Shown: positions 34,223 through 43,287 of the stretch, piece after piece
How the letters are laid out: every line of letters starts with the position of its first letter
Numbering within the stretch: position 1 is the first letter of the stretch
Assembly (NCBI RefSeq): GCF_009208735.1
Contig: NZ_WFLJ01000012.1
Coordinates: 124,001-188,000, forward strand
Direction of reading: 5' to 3'
DNA: 64,000 nucleotides
From: Janthinobacterium rivuli
GTDB taxonomy: Bacteria; Pseudomonadota; Gammaproteobacteria; Burkholderiales; Burkholderiaceae_D
Translations under genes and position numbers: made by a program
Notes under the pieces: model-generated
What the model was told of the DNA's origin: nothing
The model's input: only the letters and a program-made list of their open reading frames with translations
Databases searched by the model: none

Positions 34223-36125
34223 GTTTTTCCTCCTGCGTTGCAATCTGTAGTTCGATGGTGAAGATGGCGCCGCCGCCGGGGGCGTTTTCGGCGCGCAGCA
34301 CGCCGCCGAACTGGCGCGTGATCTGTTCGGAAATGGCCAGTCCCAATCCAAGTCCCAGGCCTTGCGGCTTGGTTGTGAAGAACGGTTCGAACAGGCGTTC
34401 GCACACTTCCGTCGACAGGCCCGGCCCCGTGTCGGCCACATGGATCAGCACGTGCTCGGGCGTGGATTCGACGGACACGCGCAGGCTGCGCACGTCGCTG
34501 CCATTCATGGCGTCGAGCGCATTCGCGTACAGGTTCACCAGCACTTGCTCCAGGCGGTTGCTTTCGCACATGGCGAAGATGTCTTCCGGCGGCAGTTGCA
34601 GGGTGAAACGCACGTTTTCCACCTGCAGCCGGCGTTCGACCAGGAACAGGGCGTTGCTGATCGCCGTGGGGATCGAGACGGAGGTCAGGCTGGTGGTCGA
34701 CTTGCGCGCAAAAATCTTCAATTGACCCGTAATGGTTCCCATCCTGGCCGCAATTTGCGAGATCTTCGCCAGGTTGCGCCGCGCGTCGTCGAGCCGGCCC
34801 CGTTCGAGCAGGATGACGGCGTTGTCGGACATGGTGCGCAGCGCCGTCAGCGGCTGGTTGAGTTCATGCGTGATGCTGGCCGACATTTGCCCCAGCACGG
34901 CCATCTTGCCGGCCTGGAACAGTTCGTTTTGCGTGATGTGGAGTTTTTGCTCGGCCTTGCTGCGCACCTCGATTTCCTGGCTCAGGCTTTGCGTCATGGC
35001 ATTGAGTTCCGAGGTGCGTTCCTCGACCATGGCTTCCAGGTTGTCGTAGGCATGCTGCAAGTCTTCGCGGGCGCGCAATTTTTGCGCCACGGCCGCGCGG
35101 CGCTGGCGCAGGTAAAAGAACAGCAGCATGAAAAAGCCCAGCAGCACGCAGGAAAAGGCGGCCGCAGCGCGCGCGCTGGCCTTGGCCTGCGCCAGATCGG
35201 ACAGGTAAATGAAAGTCCAGCCTTGCGGCGACTTGAGCTTGATCTGCGTCATCACGCTGGAGCTGATCTTCGGCGGCGTGTCGGCGTGTTCCTGCTCGCG
35301 CACGCTGATCACGCGCGCCCCATTGCCCAGCTGGCGGTCCGAGACGAAGGGAATGGCTGCCAGCTGCTTCGAGTAATACTGGCGCGTGCGGTTGAGTTCC
35401 TCGACGATGGCGGGCGACAGCGGCGCCAGGGTTTTGTATTTCCAGTCCGCCATGGAACTGAGGAAGATCACGCCGTGCTCGTCGGCAAGCATCACCTTGT
35501 CGGCGCCTTGCACCCAGCGTTTTTCCAGGTTTTCCAGGTTCACCTTCACCGTTGCCAGGCCCAGCATGTGGCCATTCTGGTAGATGCCGTGGGCAAAGAA
35601 GTAACCGGGTTCCAGCCGCGTCGTGCCCACGCCATAGAAGCGGCCCGGCGTGCCGCGCAGCGCGTCCTGGGCGTAAGGGCGGAACGAGATATTGTCGCCA
35701 ATAAAGCTGTCGGGCTGCTGCCAGTTGCTGGCGGCCCGCGTGTTGCCGTCGAGGTTGCTGATGAAAATGGTCGACGATTTCGCCTGGGCATTCATCTGCT
35801 CCAGGTAATGGTTGACCGTATCGACCAGCACCGGGTCTTCCGGGTGCTGCAGCAGGCGGATCACGTCGCGGTTCAGCTCCAGCGTCTTGGGCAGGAAGTC
35901 GTATTTTTCCAGCGCATTTTCCAGGCTGCTCACATACACCTCGAGGCGCTGCGCACCGCTGGCCTGCAGCTTGCCGATGGCGATGCGTTCAGTCCAGAAA
36001 TACACGAGCCAGACGGTGGCCAGACAGGCGGCCAGCACCACGCCCCAGGCCAGCGTTTCGCGGCCCGAGCGTTGCGCCAGGCGCTGGCGCCAGGAAAGGG
36101 AGGGTTTCGTAGTACTGCTATTCAT
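34215..36125 (-). CDS. dctB: C4-dicarboxylate sensor histidine kinase DctB
   Basis: The 636-residue sensor has a first membrane span near residues 25-48, a periplasmic double-PAS sensor (about 50-315, FISNLDGNTRAASNW, DNISFRPYAQDAL), a second span (AFSCVLLGFFMLLFFYL) and a coiled linker. The kinase core has His in SITHELNQPLTALRTM, an N-box (VNLYANALDAMN), and G-boxes DTGPGL and GLGLGLAIS. The sensor and ITHELNQPL match DctB. The ATG at 36125 is preferred; the frame stays open to 36173 through a TTG. The gene precedes dctD in one operon. Confidence 0.92.
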   Translation of the reverse strand: MNSSTTKPSLSWRQRLAQRSGRETLAWGVVLAACLATVWLVYFWTERIAIGKLQASGAQRLEVYVSSLENALEKYDFLPKTLELNRDVIRLLQHPEDPVLVDTVNHYLEQMNAQAKSSTIFISNLDGNTRAASNWQQPDSFIGDNISFRPYAQDALRGTPGRFYGVGTTRLEPGYFFAHGIYQNGHMLGLATVKVNLENLEKRWVQGADKVMLADEHGVIFLSSMADWKYKTLAPLSPAIVEELNRTRQYYSKQLAAIPFVSDRQLGNGARVISVREQEHADTPPKISSSVMTQIKLKSPQGWTFIYLSDLAQAKASARAAAAFSCVLLGFFMLLFFYLRQRRAAVAQKLRAREDLQHAYDNLEAMVEERTSELNAMTQSLSQEIEVRSKAEQKLHITQNELFQAGKMAVLGQMSASITHELNQPLTALRTMSDNAVILLERGRLDDARRNLAKISQIAARMGTITGQLKIFARKSTTSLTSVSIPTAISNALFLVERRLQVENVRFTLQLPPEDIFAMCESNRLEQVLVNLYANALDAMNGSDVRSLRVSVESTPEHVLIHVADTGPGLSTEVCERLFEPFFTTKPQGLGLGLGLAISEQITRQFGGVLRAENAPGGGAIFTIELQIATQEEKHV

Positions 36126-36182
36126 AAAATCAGCTGCCAACTTGCAAGAACCCACAGTATCGCATTTAAGCAATCGCGGAAA

Positions 36183-36214
36183 TAAAAAAGCCGCCGGATA
36201 TACATCCGGCGGCT
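36183..36214 (-). terminator. Terminator downstream of the porin
   Basis: AGCCGCCGGAT (36189-36199) pairs with ATCCGGCGGCT (36204-36214), and on the minus strand a T-run follows. It separates the porin transcript, including the structured repeat, from dctB. Confidence 0.85.
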
Positions 36215-36238
36215 CACACTTCTATTTGACGGACATCA

Positions 36239-36360
36239 CGACGTCCGACGAAATCGTAGCGAGCGGCAGTGATTTGTGGCTGAGAAGCGCAACCGTACTT
36301 TAGTACGGTGAGCATCGCCGGCCGCAAAGCGCGCCGCGCAGTAGATTTTGGCCGACGTCC
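36239..36360 (-). ncRNA. Structured repeat element, copy 1 (porin 3' region)
   Basis: A 90-nt core (36255-36344) is almost identical to 44764-44854 (two substitutions, one inserted base). It contains the perfect hairpin ACCGTACT/AGTACGGT and GCGGC/GCCGC pairs. The flanks CGACGTCC (36239) and CCGACGTCC (36352) can pair with each other through GACGTC, with AAATC/GATTT inside. The outer end touches the porin stop codon. It may be an RNA element in the 3' UTR or a dispersed repeat; it resembles, from memory only, a family of betaproteobacterial repeat-borne small RNAs. Strand is given as the porin transcript. Confidence 0.6.
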
Positions 36361-37350
36361 TTAGAAGGTATGGCGCATGCCCAAGTTAAAGCCGCTGTTG
36401 CCGGTGCCATCGTCGGTGGCATTGCCAACCTTGTAGGAAGCGCCGTTCTTGTTGCTGATGTGACCGTAACCTGTGTACAGGTCGCTGCGCTTGGACAGGG
36501 CGTAGAAGGCGCCGATGGCCCACTGCTGGGCGTCACGGTTGGCATTGCTCTTGTCGTTGTGGCGGATGTACGAGGCGACCAGCTTGGTGGCGCCGAACGG
36601 TGCGCTGAAGCCGACCAGAATGTCATTGCTCTTGCTGTCGTCGAAGGCGCGGTTGTCGGCGTAGCCGAAGTTGCCTTGCAGTACGCCAAAGTCGTAGCGC
36701 GTGGCCAGCAGGGTGTTGCGCGTGTGCTTCGCCACCAAATTTTCCTGGCGGTGGTGCGTCAGGGTCACGTTCAGCGGGCCGTCGATGTAATGGACGGCGC
36801 CGCCCATGCTGCGGTTTTTCGCATTGTCGCCGGCCACTTCGCCAAAGCCATACGCCAGGTCGGCCGACAGCTTGCTCCAGGTCGGCGTGCTGTATTGCAC
36901 CATATTATCGATGCGGTAATTCGTCGCCATGATGTTCGACGCCGTGCCGGCCAGGCCGATGACAAACGGATCGGCCACGTCGCGCAGGGCCAGGTAGTAC
37001 GGCGTATATTGGCGGCCCAGCGTGACGGCGCCGGCGTTGCCGGTCAGGCCGACATATGCCTGGCGGCCGAACAGCCGGCCGCCCTGGCCCGAGGTGCCGG
37101 TGTCGATATTGAAACCGCTTTCCAGCACGAAGGTGGCGGCCAGGCCACCGCCCAGGTCTTCCTTGCCCTTGAAGCCAATGCGCGAGCCCGAGGCGATGCC
37201 GGAAGCGACGCGGTTCAGGCGGTCGCCGGCCGCATCCTTGTCGAACACCAGGCCGGCGTCAGCCACGCCATACATGGTCACGCTCGATTGCGCCAATGCA
37301 CCGCCGGAAGCTGCGCCAAGGGCCAGCAGGGTAAACAGGACTTTTTTCAT
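36361..37350 (-). CDS. Burkholderiales-type general porin
   Basis: The 329-residue porin has a signal peptide (1-20, GALA-Q) and mature start SSVTMYGVADAGLVF, the hallmark of trimeric porins of Bordetella, Burkholderia and Neisseria. It has RIGFKGKEDLGGGLAATFVLESGF, RLFGRQAYVGL, the constriction-loop region after GRQYTPYY, and C-terminal Phe (NLGMRHTF). It lies between dctB and dctA on the same strand, so it may pass dicarboxylates across the outer membrane, although general porins are not strongly selective. The structured repeat begins right at its stop codon and a terminator follows. Confidence 0.92.
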   Translation of the reverse strand: MKKVLFTLLALGAASGGALAQSSVTMYGVADAGLVFDKDAAGDRLNRVASGIASGSRIGFKGKEDLGGGLAATFVLESGFNIDTGTSGQGGRLFGRQAYVGLTGNAGAVTLGRQYTPYYLALRDVADPFVIGLAGTASNIMATNYRIDNMVQYSTPTWSKLSADLAYGFGEVAGDNAKNRSMGGAVHYIDGPLNVTLTHHRQENLVAKHTRNTLLATRYDFGVLQGNFGYADNRAFDDSKSNDILVGFSAPFGATKLVASYIRHNDKSNANRDAQQWAIGAFYALSKRSDLYTGYGHISNKNGASYKVGNATDDGTGNSGFNLGMRHTF

Positions 37351-37428
37351 GAAAATCTCTCTAATAAGTTGGAATGACTACTGATCGCACTACCTGACTG
37401 CTTGTTACTCAACATCGACAACAAATAA

Positions 37429-37451
37429 ATGGCCCGCTTGTGGCGGGCCAT
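37429..37451 (-). terminator. Hairpin after dctA
   Basis: ATGGCCCGC (37429-37437) pairs with GCGGGCCAT (37443-37451). On the minus strand a broken T-rich stretch (TTATTTGTTG) follows, so it is a plausible but weak terminator between dctA and the porin. Confidence 0.6.
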
Positions 37452-37458
37452 GGCGCTA

Positions 37459-38772
37459 TCAGGCTTTGCTAGCGTGATCCGCTTCGCCCCAATGGCTTTC
37501 CGTGTTCAGGTTGGCAGCGTTGGCTGCGGCGGCCTCTTCCTCGGTGGCCAGGCCACCTTCCCACTTGGCGACGACGGCCGTGGCGACGGCATTGCCGACC
37601 GCGTTGGTGGCCGAACGGCCCATGTCGAGGAATTGGTCGACGCCCATCAGCAGCAGCAGGCCCGCTTCCGGAATATTGAACTGGTTCAGGGTAGCGGCAA
37701 TCACCACCAGCGAGGCGCGCGGTACGCCGGCCATGCCTTTCGAGGTCAGCATCAGCAGCAGCAGCATGGTGATCTGGGTACCGATCGACAGGTCGATACC
37801 ATAGGCTTGCGCGATGAACAGCACGGCAAAGGTGCAGTACATCATCGAGCCGTCGAGATTGAAGGAGTAGCCCATTGGCAACACAAAACTGGAAATCTTG
37901 CGGTCCACACCGAACTGGTCGAGCGCCGTCAGCAGCTTTGGATAGGCCGCTTCCGAGCTGGCCGTCGAGAATGCCAGCAGGAACGGTTCGCGGATCAGGC
38001 CGACCAGTTTGAAGATGCGCGGGCCGATGACGACGAAGCCGGCGCCGATCAGCAGGGCCCACAGGCACAGCAGGCCAACGTAGAAGCCGCCCATGAACTT
38101 GGCGAACGTGACCAGCACGCCCAGGCCGTGGGTGGTGATGACGGAGGCCATCGCGGCGAACACGGCCAGTGGGGCCAGGTTCATGATGGTGCCGGTGATG
38201 CGCAGCATGACTTGCGCCAGCTGGTCGACGACGGCCGTCAGGGTCTTGCCCGATTCGCCCAGGCCGGCCAGTGCGCCGCCGAAGAAGATCGAGAACACCA
38301 GCACTTGCAGGATTTCATTGTTGGCCATGGCCTCGATCGGCGACTTCGGCACCAGGTGCGTGAAGAAGTCTTTCAAGGTGAAGGCGGCCGTTTTCAGGTT
38401 GGTCGAGGCGTGGATGTCCGGTAATGGCAAACCGAGGTTGGTTCCCAGCTGCATCAGGTTCGACAGCACCATGCCCAGCGCCAGAGAGACCAACGAGGCG
38501 ACGACGAACCAGCACATGGCTTTCAGGCCGATACGGCCTGCCGTCTTGCCGTCACCCATGTGGGCGATGCCGACCGTCAGGGTGGAGAACACCAGCAGCG
38601 CAATGATCATCTTGATCAGGCGCAGGAAGACGTCGGTGACGATGGAAATATTGCCAGCGATTTGCGCGCTGAGCTTGGCATCAGGGAAGGCGGTGTTGCA
38701 TCCATAACCGACGGCAATGCCGAGGATCATGGCAATCAGGATGTACAGGGTTAATGGCCGTTTCTTTTTCAT
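37459..38772 (-). CDS. dctA: C4-dicarboxylate:cation symporter DctA
   Basis: The 437-residue DAACS-family carrier imports succinate, fumarate and malate. Features seen are the N-terminal membrane helices (TLYILIAMILGIAVGYG), the serine-rich reentrant loop AFSTASSEAAYPK, the LPMGYSFNLDGSMMYCTFAVLF helix and the second loop with SKGMAGVPRASLVV, followed by MGVDQFLDMGRSATNAVGN. The C-terminal tail is Ala/Glu-rich. GGAGG before the ATG at 38772 decides the start; an open stretch of 23 codons upstream lacks any signal. Activation by DctD/sigma-54 is likely. Confidence 0.95.
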   Translation of the reverse strand: MKKKRPLTLYILIAMILGIAVGYGCNTAFPDAKLSAQIAGNISIVTDVFLRLIKMIIALLVFSTLTVGIAHMGDGKTAGRIGLKAMCWFVVASLVSLALGMVLSNLMQLGTNLGLPLPDIHASTNLKTAAFTLKDFFTHLVPKSPIEAMANNEILQVLVFSIFFGGALAGLGESGKTLTAVVDQLAQVMLRITGTIMNLAPLAVFAAMASVITTHGLGVLVTFAKFMGGFYVGLLCLWALLIGAGFVVIGPRIFKLVGLIREPFLLAFSTASSEAAYPKLLTALDQFGVDRKISSFVLPMGYSFNLDGSMMYCTFAVLFIAQAYGIDLSIGTQITMLLLLMLTSKGMAGVPRASLVVIAATLNQFNIPEAGLLLLMGVDQFLDMGRSATNAVGNAVATAVVAKWEGGLATEEEAAAANAANLNTESHWGEADHASKA

Positions 38773-38852
38773 TTTGACTCCTCCGGTGAAACGCCGCTGT
38801 GAGCGGATTATTGATAGCGAGCAACTCAAGCTTGGAGTCAATATTTCTCAAA

Positions 38853-38872
38853 AACAAGCCCTTGCGTGCCAG
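38853..38872 (-). promoter_or_regulatory. Candidate sigma-54 promoter of dctA
   Basis: On the minus strand TGGCACG (38865-38871) is a perfect -24 element. The -12 side reads GGCTTG, with GC one base closer than the ideal GG-N10-GC. It lies about 85 bp before the dctA ATG. The weak -12 keeps confidence moderate. Confidence 0.5.
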
Positions 38873-39101
38873 CGATTATTTGCAGCAAAACCTGTACATA
38901 GCAAAGGATATGCCTGAAATGGAAATTTGGGACCTAACTTCTTAAGTTGTTGATTTAAGGAAGCTTTTTTTGTTGTTTAGATGTCGCAACTTGGCGTGCT
39001 TGCGCGAAATATTGGACGCGGCGGGACATCGCTGTATGACTTTTCATACGCTAGTCGCGGCAGGGCGGCGGTGCGCCAAAAAGACAAGATTATCAGGACA
39101 A

Positions 39102-39128
39102 TAAAAAAGCCCCTCCGAAGAGGGGCTT
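39102..39128 (-). terminator. Terminator of the siderophore receptor
   Basis: GCCCCTC-CGAA-GAGGGGC (39109-39126) has a T-run on the minus strand. Confidence 0.88.
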
Positions 39129-39157
39129 GATGTGACGCAATGCGTGTTCTCTTGATG

Positions 39158-41488
39158 TTAGAACTTGATATTGGCCGTCAGGCTGAACGAACGTGGCTGG
39201 CCCGGGGTGTAGCGGAAGCCGGACTTGTTGATGGCCGCCACGTAGGTCTTGTCGGCCAGGTTGTAGGCGTTCAACTGCAAGTCGAGGTTTTTGTTGACGG
39301 TGTAGGTTGCCATGGCGTCGAAGACCCAGTAGGCATCCACGCGGGCCGGCGTGCCGACGGCGCCATCGGTGCCGCGCAGCATTTCACCCACGTAACGCGC
39401 GCCGCCGCCGATCTTCAGGCCAAACGGCAGGGTGTACGAAGTCCAGCCGGTGAACGCCTGTTTCGGCGTGTAGCTGAGGTTATTGATGCCGCTGGCCGTG
39501 ACGACCTTGCCAGACTCGACCTTGGTATTCATGCGCGTGTAGCCGGCGCTGACTAGCCAGTTCGGCATGATCTCGCCCACCATGCCGATTTCGACGCCCT
39601 GCACGCGTTTCTTGCCATTCTGATAGTAGATCAGGTCGACGGGATCTTGCTCTACTTCATTTTTCACGTCCGTCTGGTAGACGGCGGCCGACAGCGACAG
39701 TTTTTGTTTCAGGAAATCCCACTTGGTGCCGATTTCCTTGGTGGTGGTTTCCTGCGGATCATAGATCGGATTTTGCGCGCTGCTGGCACCCGTGCTCAGC
39801 GCGAAGTTGGTGCCCGGCGGCGCCTTCGAGGTGGCCCACAGCGCATACACGCTGCTGTCCGGCGTCGGCTTGTACAGGGCCGAGATCTTTCCGTTGGCGA
39901 AGGTGTCGTTCAGGGTGATGTGAACAGGAATAGGGGTGCCTACCGGCAATTTTTGCACCTGGCCTGCGGCGACGGCCGTTTGCAGGGTGACGGCGTCATA
40001 GCTGGTGTTGAAATGGTCGAAGCGCACGCCGCCGTTGAAGATCCATTTGTCGCCGAACTTGACGGTGTCGAAGACATAGGCGCTTTGCGTGTTGACTTCG
40101 CCTTGGCTGTAGGCGCCGCTGCGCACGGGCTGGTAGCCGGTGACGGGATCGCGCGGGTTCGGATGGTACAGATTGGCGTCCGGCATGGTGCCCAGGCTGG
40201 CAGGCACATAGCTGTAGTTGGTCTGCTTTTCGCTGGTGAATTCGGCGCCGGCCACCACGGAGTGCTTGAGCACGCCCGTATCGAATTGCGCGCTGACCAC
40301 GGTCTGGTTGGTCAGGATCGTGTTTTCCTGATCCTTCACGGTGCGCAGCGAGCGCGCCAGGGTCCAGGTCGACGGATCGGTGGCCACCGGCGTCTTCAGG
40401 TTGGCGGTGCTGCCCATGAAGGCTGTCAACAGGTAATCCTGCTTGGTCTTGCCGTAGCGCGTGGTGTTCTGAATCTGCACGTTGGGCGAGAAATCATGAT
40501 CGATGCGCAAGGTGCCCATGTCGGCCTTGACCTTGTCGTGGTCCGCGGTGGAGCCGTAGAAATTCTTCGGATCGACCTTGGCGGCGCTATTCAGGAAGGT
40601 GCGGATGACCTTGTTCGTCGGCGTGATACTGTCCGGCGTGCTGTACCCGGGCAAGCCGATGGTGGGCACGAAGCCGTCGGGCACGTTATTCTGATCCACG
40701 TGCAGGTAGCTGGCCGTGATGCGCGTCGGCTTGCCGATGCCGAAGGTGATGGTGGGCGCGAAGGCCCAGCGCTTGTTCTTGACTTCGTCGCGCGCCGGGT
40801 TGCCGCTGTCCTGCGTCATCAGGTTCAGGCGCATTGCCGTGCCCGAGTCGCTGTCGAGGACGCGGTTCCAGTCGGCCGTGGCGCGTTTCTGCTTGCCGCT
40901 GCCCGCCGTCAGCAGCGCATTGAACTTGTTTTCCATGGTGGCCGTCTTGCTGACCAGGTTGATCGAACCGGTGGGCGAACCGCGGCCGCTGTCCGTGCCC
41001 GCCGGGCCTTTCAGCACGTCGATCTGTTCGATGTTGAAGACGTCGCGCGAGATGGAGCCCACGTCGCGCACGCCATCGACATAGATGCTGCCCGACGCAT
41101 CGAAGCCGCGCATGTAGACGGCGTCGCCCGTGTTCGTGTTGCCGTTTTCGCCGAGGAAGAAGGTACCGACGCCGGGCGTATTGCGCAGCGCATCCGTCAA
41201 GGTCAGCGCGCCTTGCTGTTCGATCAATTCCTTCTTGATCACGACGATGGTTTGCGCCGTGTTGACCAACTCTTCCGTGTATTTCGGCGACGAGGCTTTT
41301 TCGGCCTTGAAATCATTTTCCTTGGAACCCACGACCTTGATTTCGTTCAGGGTTTGCTGCGATGCGGGCGCGCTTTGACCGGCCGGGTCGGCCGCCTGGG
41401 CGGCGACGGGCAGCAGCATCACGGCCAGGGCGGCGCCGATGTGCTGGTTGAAACGGGTTGGGGCGTGTTTGCGGCTCTTGATTGCCAT
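39158..41488 (-). CDS. TonB-dependent siderophore receptor (catecholate/Fiu-like)
   Basis: The 776-residue receptor has a signal peptide (1-32, AQA-A) and a TonB-box region (LNEIKVVGS). The plug begins YTEELVNTAQTIVVI and includes LTDALRNTPGVGTFFLGENGN, GDAVYMRGFDASGSIYVDGVRD and IDVLKGPAGTDSGRGSPTG-x-INLVSK. A 22-strand barrel ends GQPRSFSLTANIKF. The plug signature is that of the FhuA/Fiu group of hydroxamate/catecholate receptors, closest in style to Fiu. A Fur box about 130 bp upstream indicates iron repression. Confidence 0.9.
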   Translation of the reverse strand: MAIKSRKHAPTRFNQHIGAALAVMLLPVAAQAADPAGQSAPASQQTLNEIKVVGSKENDFKAEKASSPKYTEELVNTAQTIVVIKKELIEQQGALTLTDALRNTPGVGTFFLGENGNTNTGDAVYMRGFDASGSIYVDGVRDVGSISRDVFNIEQIDVLKGPAGTDSGRGSPTGSINLVSKTATMENKFNALLTAGSGKQKRATADWNRVLDSDSGTAMRLNLMTQDSGNPARDEVKNKRWAFAPTITFGIGKPTRITASYLHVDQNNVPDGFVPTIGLPGYSTPDSITPTNKVIRTFLNSAAKVDPKNFYGSTADHDKVKADMGTLRIDHDFSPNVQIQNTTRYGKTKQDYLLTAFMGSTANLKTPVATDPSTWTLARSLRTVKDQENTILTNQTVVSAQFDTGVLKHSVVAGAEFTSEKQTNYSYVPASLGTMPDANLYHPNPRDPVTGYQPVRSGAYSQGEVNTQSAYVFDTVKFGDKWIFNGGVRFDHFNTSYDAVTLQTAVAAGQVQKLPVGTPIPVHITLNDTFANGKISALYKPTPDSSVYALWATSKAPPGTNFALSTGASSAQNPIYDPQETTTKEIGTKWDFLKQKLSLSAAVYQTDVKNEVEQDPVDLIYYQNGKKRVQGVEIGMVGEIMPNWLVSAGYTRMNTKVESGKVVTASGINNLSYTPKQAFTGWTSYTLPFGLKIGGGARYVGEMLRGTDGAVGTPARVDAYWVFDAMATYTVNKNLDLQLNAYNLADKTYVAAINKSGFRYTPGQPRSFSLTANIKF

Positions 41489-41618
41489 CTTGCTCTCTCG
41501 ATAAGGTCAGGGTAGTGGTTCCTGGCTGGCTCTGCACCGCAGTGTGTTGGCACGCGGGCAAGTGGCTGGCGATGGAGACGGAATAGGCGGTATTGTAATA
41601 ACTGGGCGCTATTTCGTA

Positions 41619-41643
41619 AATGAGAATCGTTATCAGTATCATT
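41619..41643 (-). promoter_or_regulatory. Fur box of the siderophore receptor
   Basis: Read on the minus strand, AATGATACTGATAACGATT continues to CTCATT and fits overlapping GATAAT-type hexamers (about 15 of 19 consensus positions by eye). It is the only such site seen in the window. Confidence 0.78.
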
Positions 41644-41753
41644 TGCGCAACGGATGGGGGGTGCCGCGAAAAAAACCGTGGTCCTGGCCCATGAGTGCTT
41701 GCTTTGCGGCCCGGGCGCTGCTATGCGCGCAAGCGTCCGGCAGCGGGAGTATG

Positions 41754-42620
41754 ATGAGCAACCTTTACAAATTTCTTCCGAGCATGCTGCAGACTCCCGA
41801 TGCCTTCGTCCCCCTGATCGACGCGCCCGAACCGGCCCCGGCCGCCAGCGAGACGCTCACTTTTGTCTTCCACCGCGGGCGCCTGCTGTTGCGTACGCCG
41901 GAACTGTCCCTGCCCACCGCGGCGGAGGCGGCCGCGCTCGATATCGACTTGCGCCGCGCCCAGCCCGTGGGCTTGTGGCAGGGCCGCTATTGCCAGACCG
42001 TCTGGACGGATGACGACGCCTTGCCCGCTGCCGGCAACCTGACCTGGCACGGCATGCGCTCGCTTTTCAATGCCGTCGACGACGCTTTCCTGGGGCTGGC
42101 CAGCCGCGCCGTGCAACTGGCCGAGTGGGCGCGCACGCACCGTCATTGCGGCGTGTGCGCCACGCCCATGCAGCGCACGCGCGGCGAACGCTGCTTCACA
42201 TGCGCCGCCTGCGGCATGCTCGCGTACCCGCGCATTTCTCCCGCCATGATGGTGCTCATCCGCAAGGGTGAGCAGGTGTTGCTGGCCATGCACAAGCACT
42301 CGCCATCGCAGCGCTTCAGTCCGCTTGCCGGTTTCCTGGAAGCGGGTGAATCGATCGAGGAAGCCGTGCACCGTGAAGTGATGGAAGAGGTGGGCTTGCG
42401 CGTGCATAACTTGCAGTACTTCATGAGCCAATCCTGGCCGTTTCCCCATTCGCTGATGATCGCGTTTACGGCCGATTACCTCGACGGCGAGATCCGCCTG
42501 GACGAGAACGAGATCGCCGAGGCGCGCTGGTTCGGCCCCGGCGATGCGTGGCCGGAAGCGAGTTCCAGCGTGTCGATTTCGGCGCTGCTGGTGCAGGCAC
42601 ACCGTCCGCCGGCGCAGTAG
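41754..42620 (+). CDS. nudC: NAD+ diphosphatase (Nudix, NudC)
   Basis: The 288-residue enzyme hydrolyses NAD(H) to NMN(H) and AMP and can remove NAD caps from RNA. The zinc ribbon CGVCATPMQ...CFTCAACGM is followed by YPRISPAMMVLI, the Nudix box GFLEAGESIEEAVHREVMEEVG and the NudC-specific SQSWPFPHS motif. Two adjacent ATGs (41751, 41754) follow GGGAG; spacing favours 41754. Open frame upstream (to 41544) runs through the Fur box and is not coding. The gene is divergent from the siderophore receptor. Confidence 0.93.
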   Translation: MSNLYKFLPSMLQTPDAFVPLIDAPEPAPAASETLTFVFHRGRLLLRTPELSLPTAAEAAALDIDLRRAQPVGLWQGRYCQTVWTDDDALPAAGNLTWHGMRSLFNAVDDAFLGLASRAVQLAEWARTHRHCGVCATPMQRTRGERCFTCAACGMLAYPRISPAMMVLIRKGEQVLLAMHKHSPSQRFSPLAGFLEAGESIEEAVHREVMEEVGLRVHNLQYFMSQSWPFPHSLMIAFTADYLDGEIRLDENEIAEARWFGPGDAWPEASSSVSISALLVQAHRPPAQ

Positions 42621-42697
42621 CAAAGCAGTGGCTGCTCAGGCAGCTTGCCGCATTTTCTATATACTGGCGGCAATTGAAAATTTTAGGGTGGTTTAGC

Positions 42698-43264
42698 ATG
42701 TCTCAAGAAGAATTCTCCGAAAACGACTGGCGCCGGCTGATCAGCAGCTTTGGCGAAGATCCGCAGCGTCCTGGCTTGCTGGAAACGCCGGCGCGCGTGG
42801 CCAAGGCGTGGAAACATTGGACCTCCGGCTATGGCCAGGATCCGGTGGATTTGCTGAAAGCCTTTGAAGATGGCGCGGAACAGTACAACGAGTTGATCGT
42901 CGTGCGCGGCATCCCCGTCTACAGCCATTGCGAACACCATCTGGCGCCATTTTTCGGCAAGGCCACCATCGGCTACGTGCCCAACGGCAAGATCGTCGGC
43001 CTGTCGAAGCTGACGCGCCTCGTCGATTGCTTCTCCAAGCGCCTGCAAGTGCAGGAACGCATGACGATGCAGATCGCCAATGCGTTGATGGAAGTGCTGG
43101 AACCGAAATCGGTGGGCGTGGTCGTACGCTGCCGTCACCTGTGTATGGAAAGCCGCGGCATCCGCACGCCGGGCGAAGAAACCATCACCTCGGCCATGCT
43201 GGGCGAGATGCAGCCGAACCTGGCGCTGCGCACGGAATTTCTGGCGCTGGCGCGCGAAAGCTGA
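42698..43264 (+). CDS. folE: GTP cyclohydrolase I
   Basis: The 188-residue first enzyme of folate/tetrahydrobiopterin synthesis makes dihydroneopterin triphosphate from GTP. Zinc ligands are in SHCEHHLAPFFG and RCRHLCMESRG (Cys, His, Cys), with KIVGLSKLTRLVDCFSKRLQVQERMT as the active-site helix. Length is short and complete. The ATG at 42698 has AGGGTGG upstream; earlier in-frame codons overlap nudC. It follows nudC by 77 bp in the same direction and may be cotranscribed. A terminator lies just downstream. Confidence 0.95.
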   Translation: MSQEEFSENDWRRLISSFGEDPQRPGLLETPARVAKAWKHWTSGYGQDPVDLLKAFEDGAEQYNELIVVRGIPVYSHCEHHLAPFFGKATIGYVPNGKIVGLSKLTRLVDCFSKRLQVQERMTMQIANALMEVLEPKSVGVVVRCRHLCMESRGIRTPGEETITSAMLGEMQPNLALRTEFLALARES

Positions 43265-43287
43265 TTTTTCGGCGACGATGCATGGCG

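Larger units (their letters stand above)
38773..39157. other. Intergenic region upstream of dctA
   Basis: This 385-bp stretch has no gene. It contains the candidate sigma-54 promoter of dctA and the terminator of the siderophore receptor. DctD sites would be expected between about 38900 and 39080, but I could not define a convincing inverted repeat. Confidence 0.7.

Noticed and set aside
36239..36360. CGACGTCC at both ends of structured repeat copy 1 as an 8-bp target-site duplication
   Set aside because: GACGTC is its own complement, so direct and inverted readings cannot be told apart; copy 2 has clear inverted, not direct, ends.
39647..41515. A 622-codon plus-strand open frame opposite the siderophore receptor
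   Set aside because: Antisense shadow of a clear TonB-dependent receptor.
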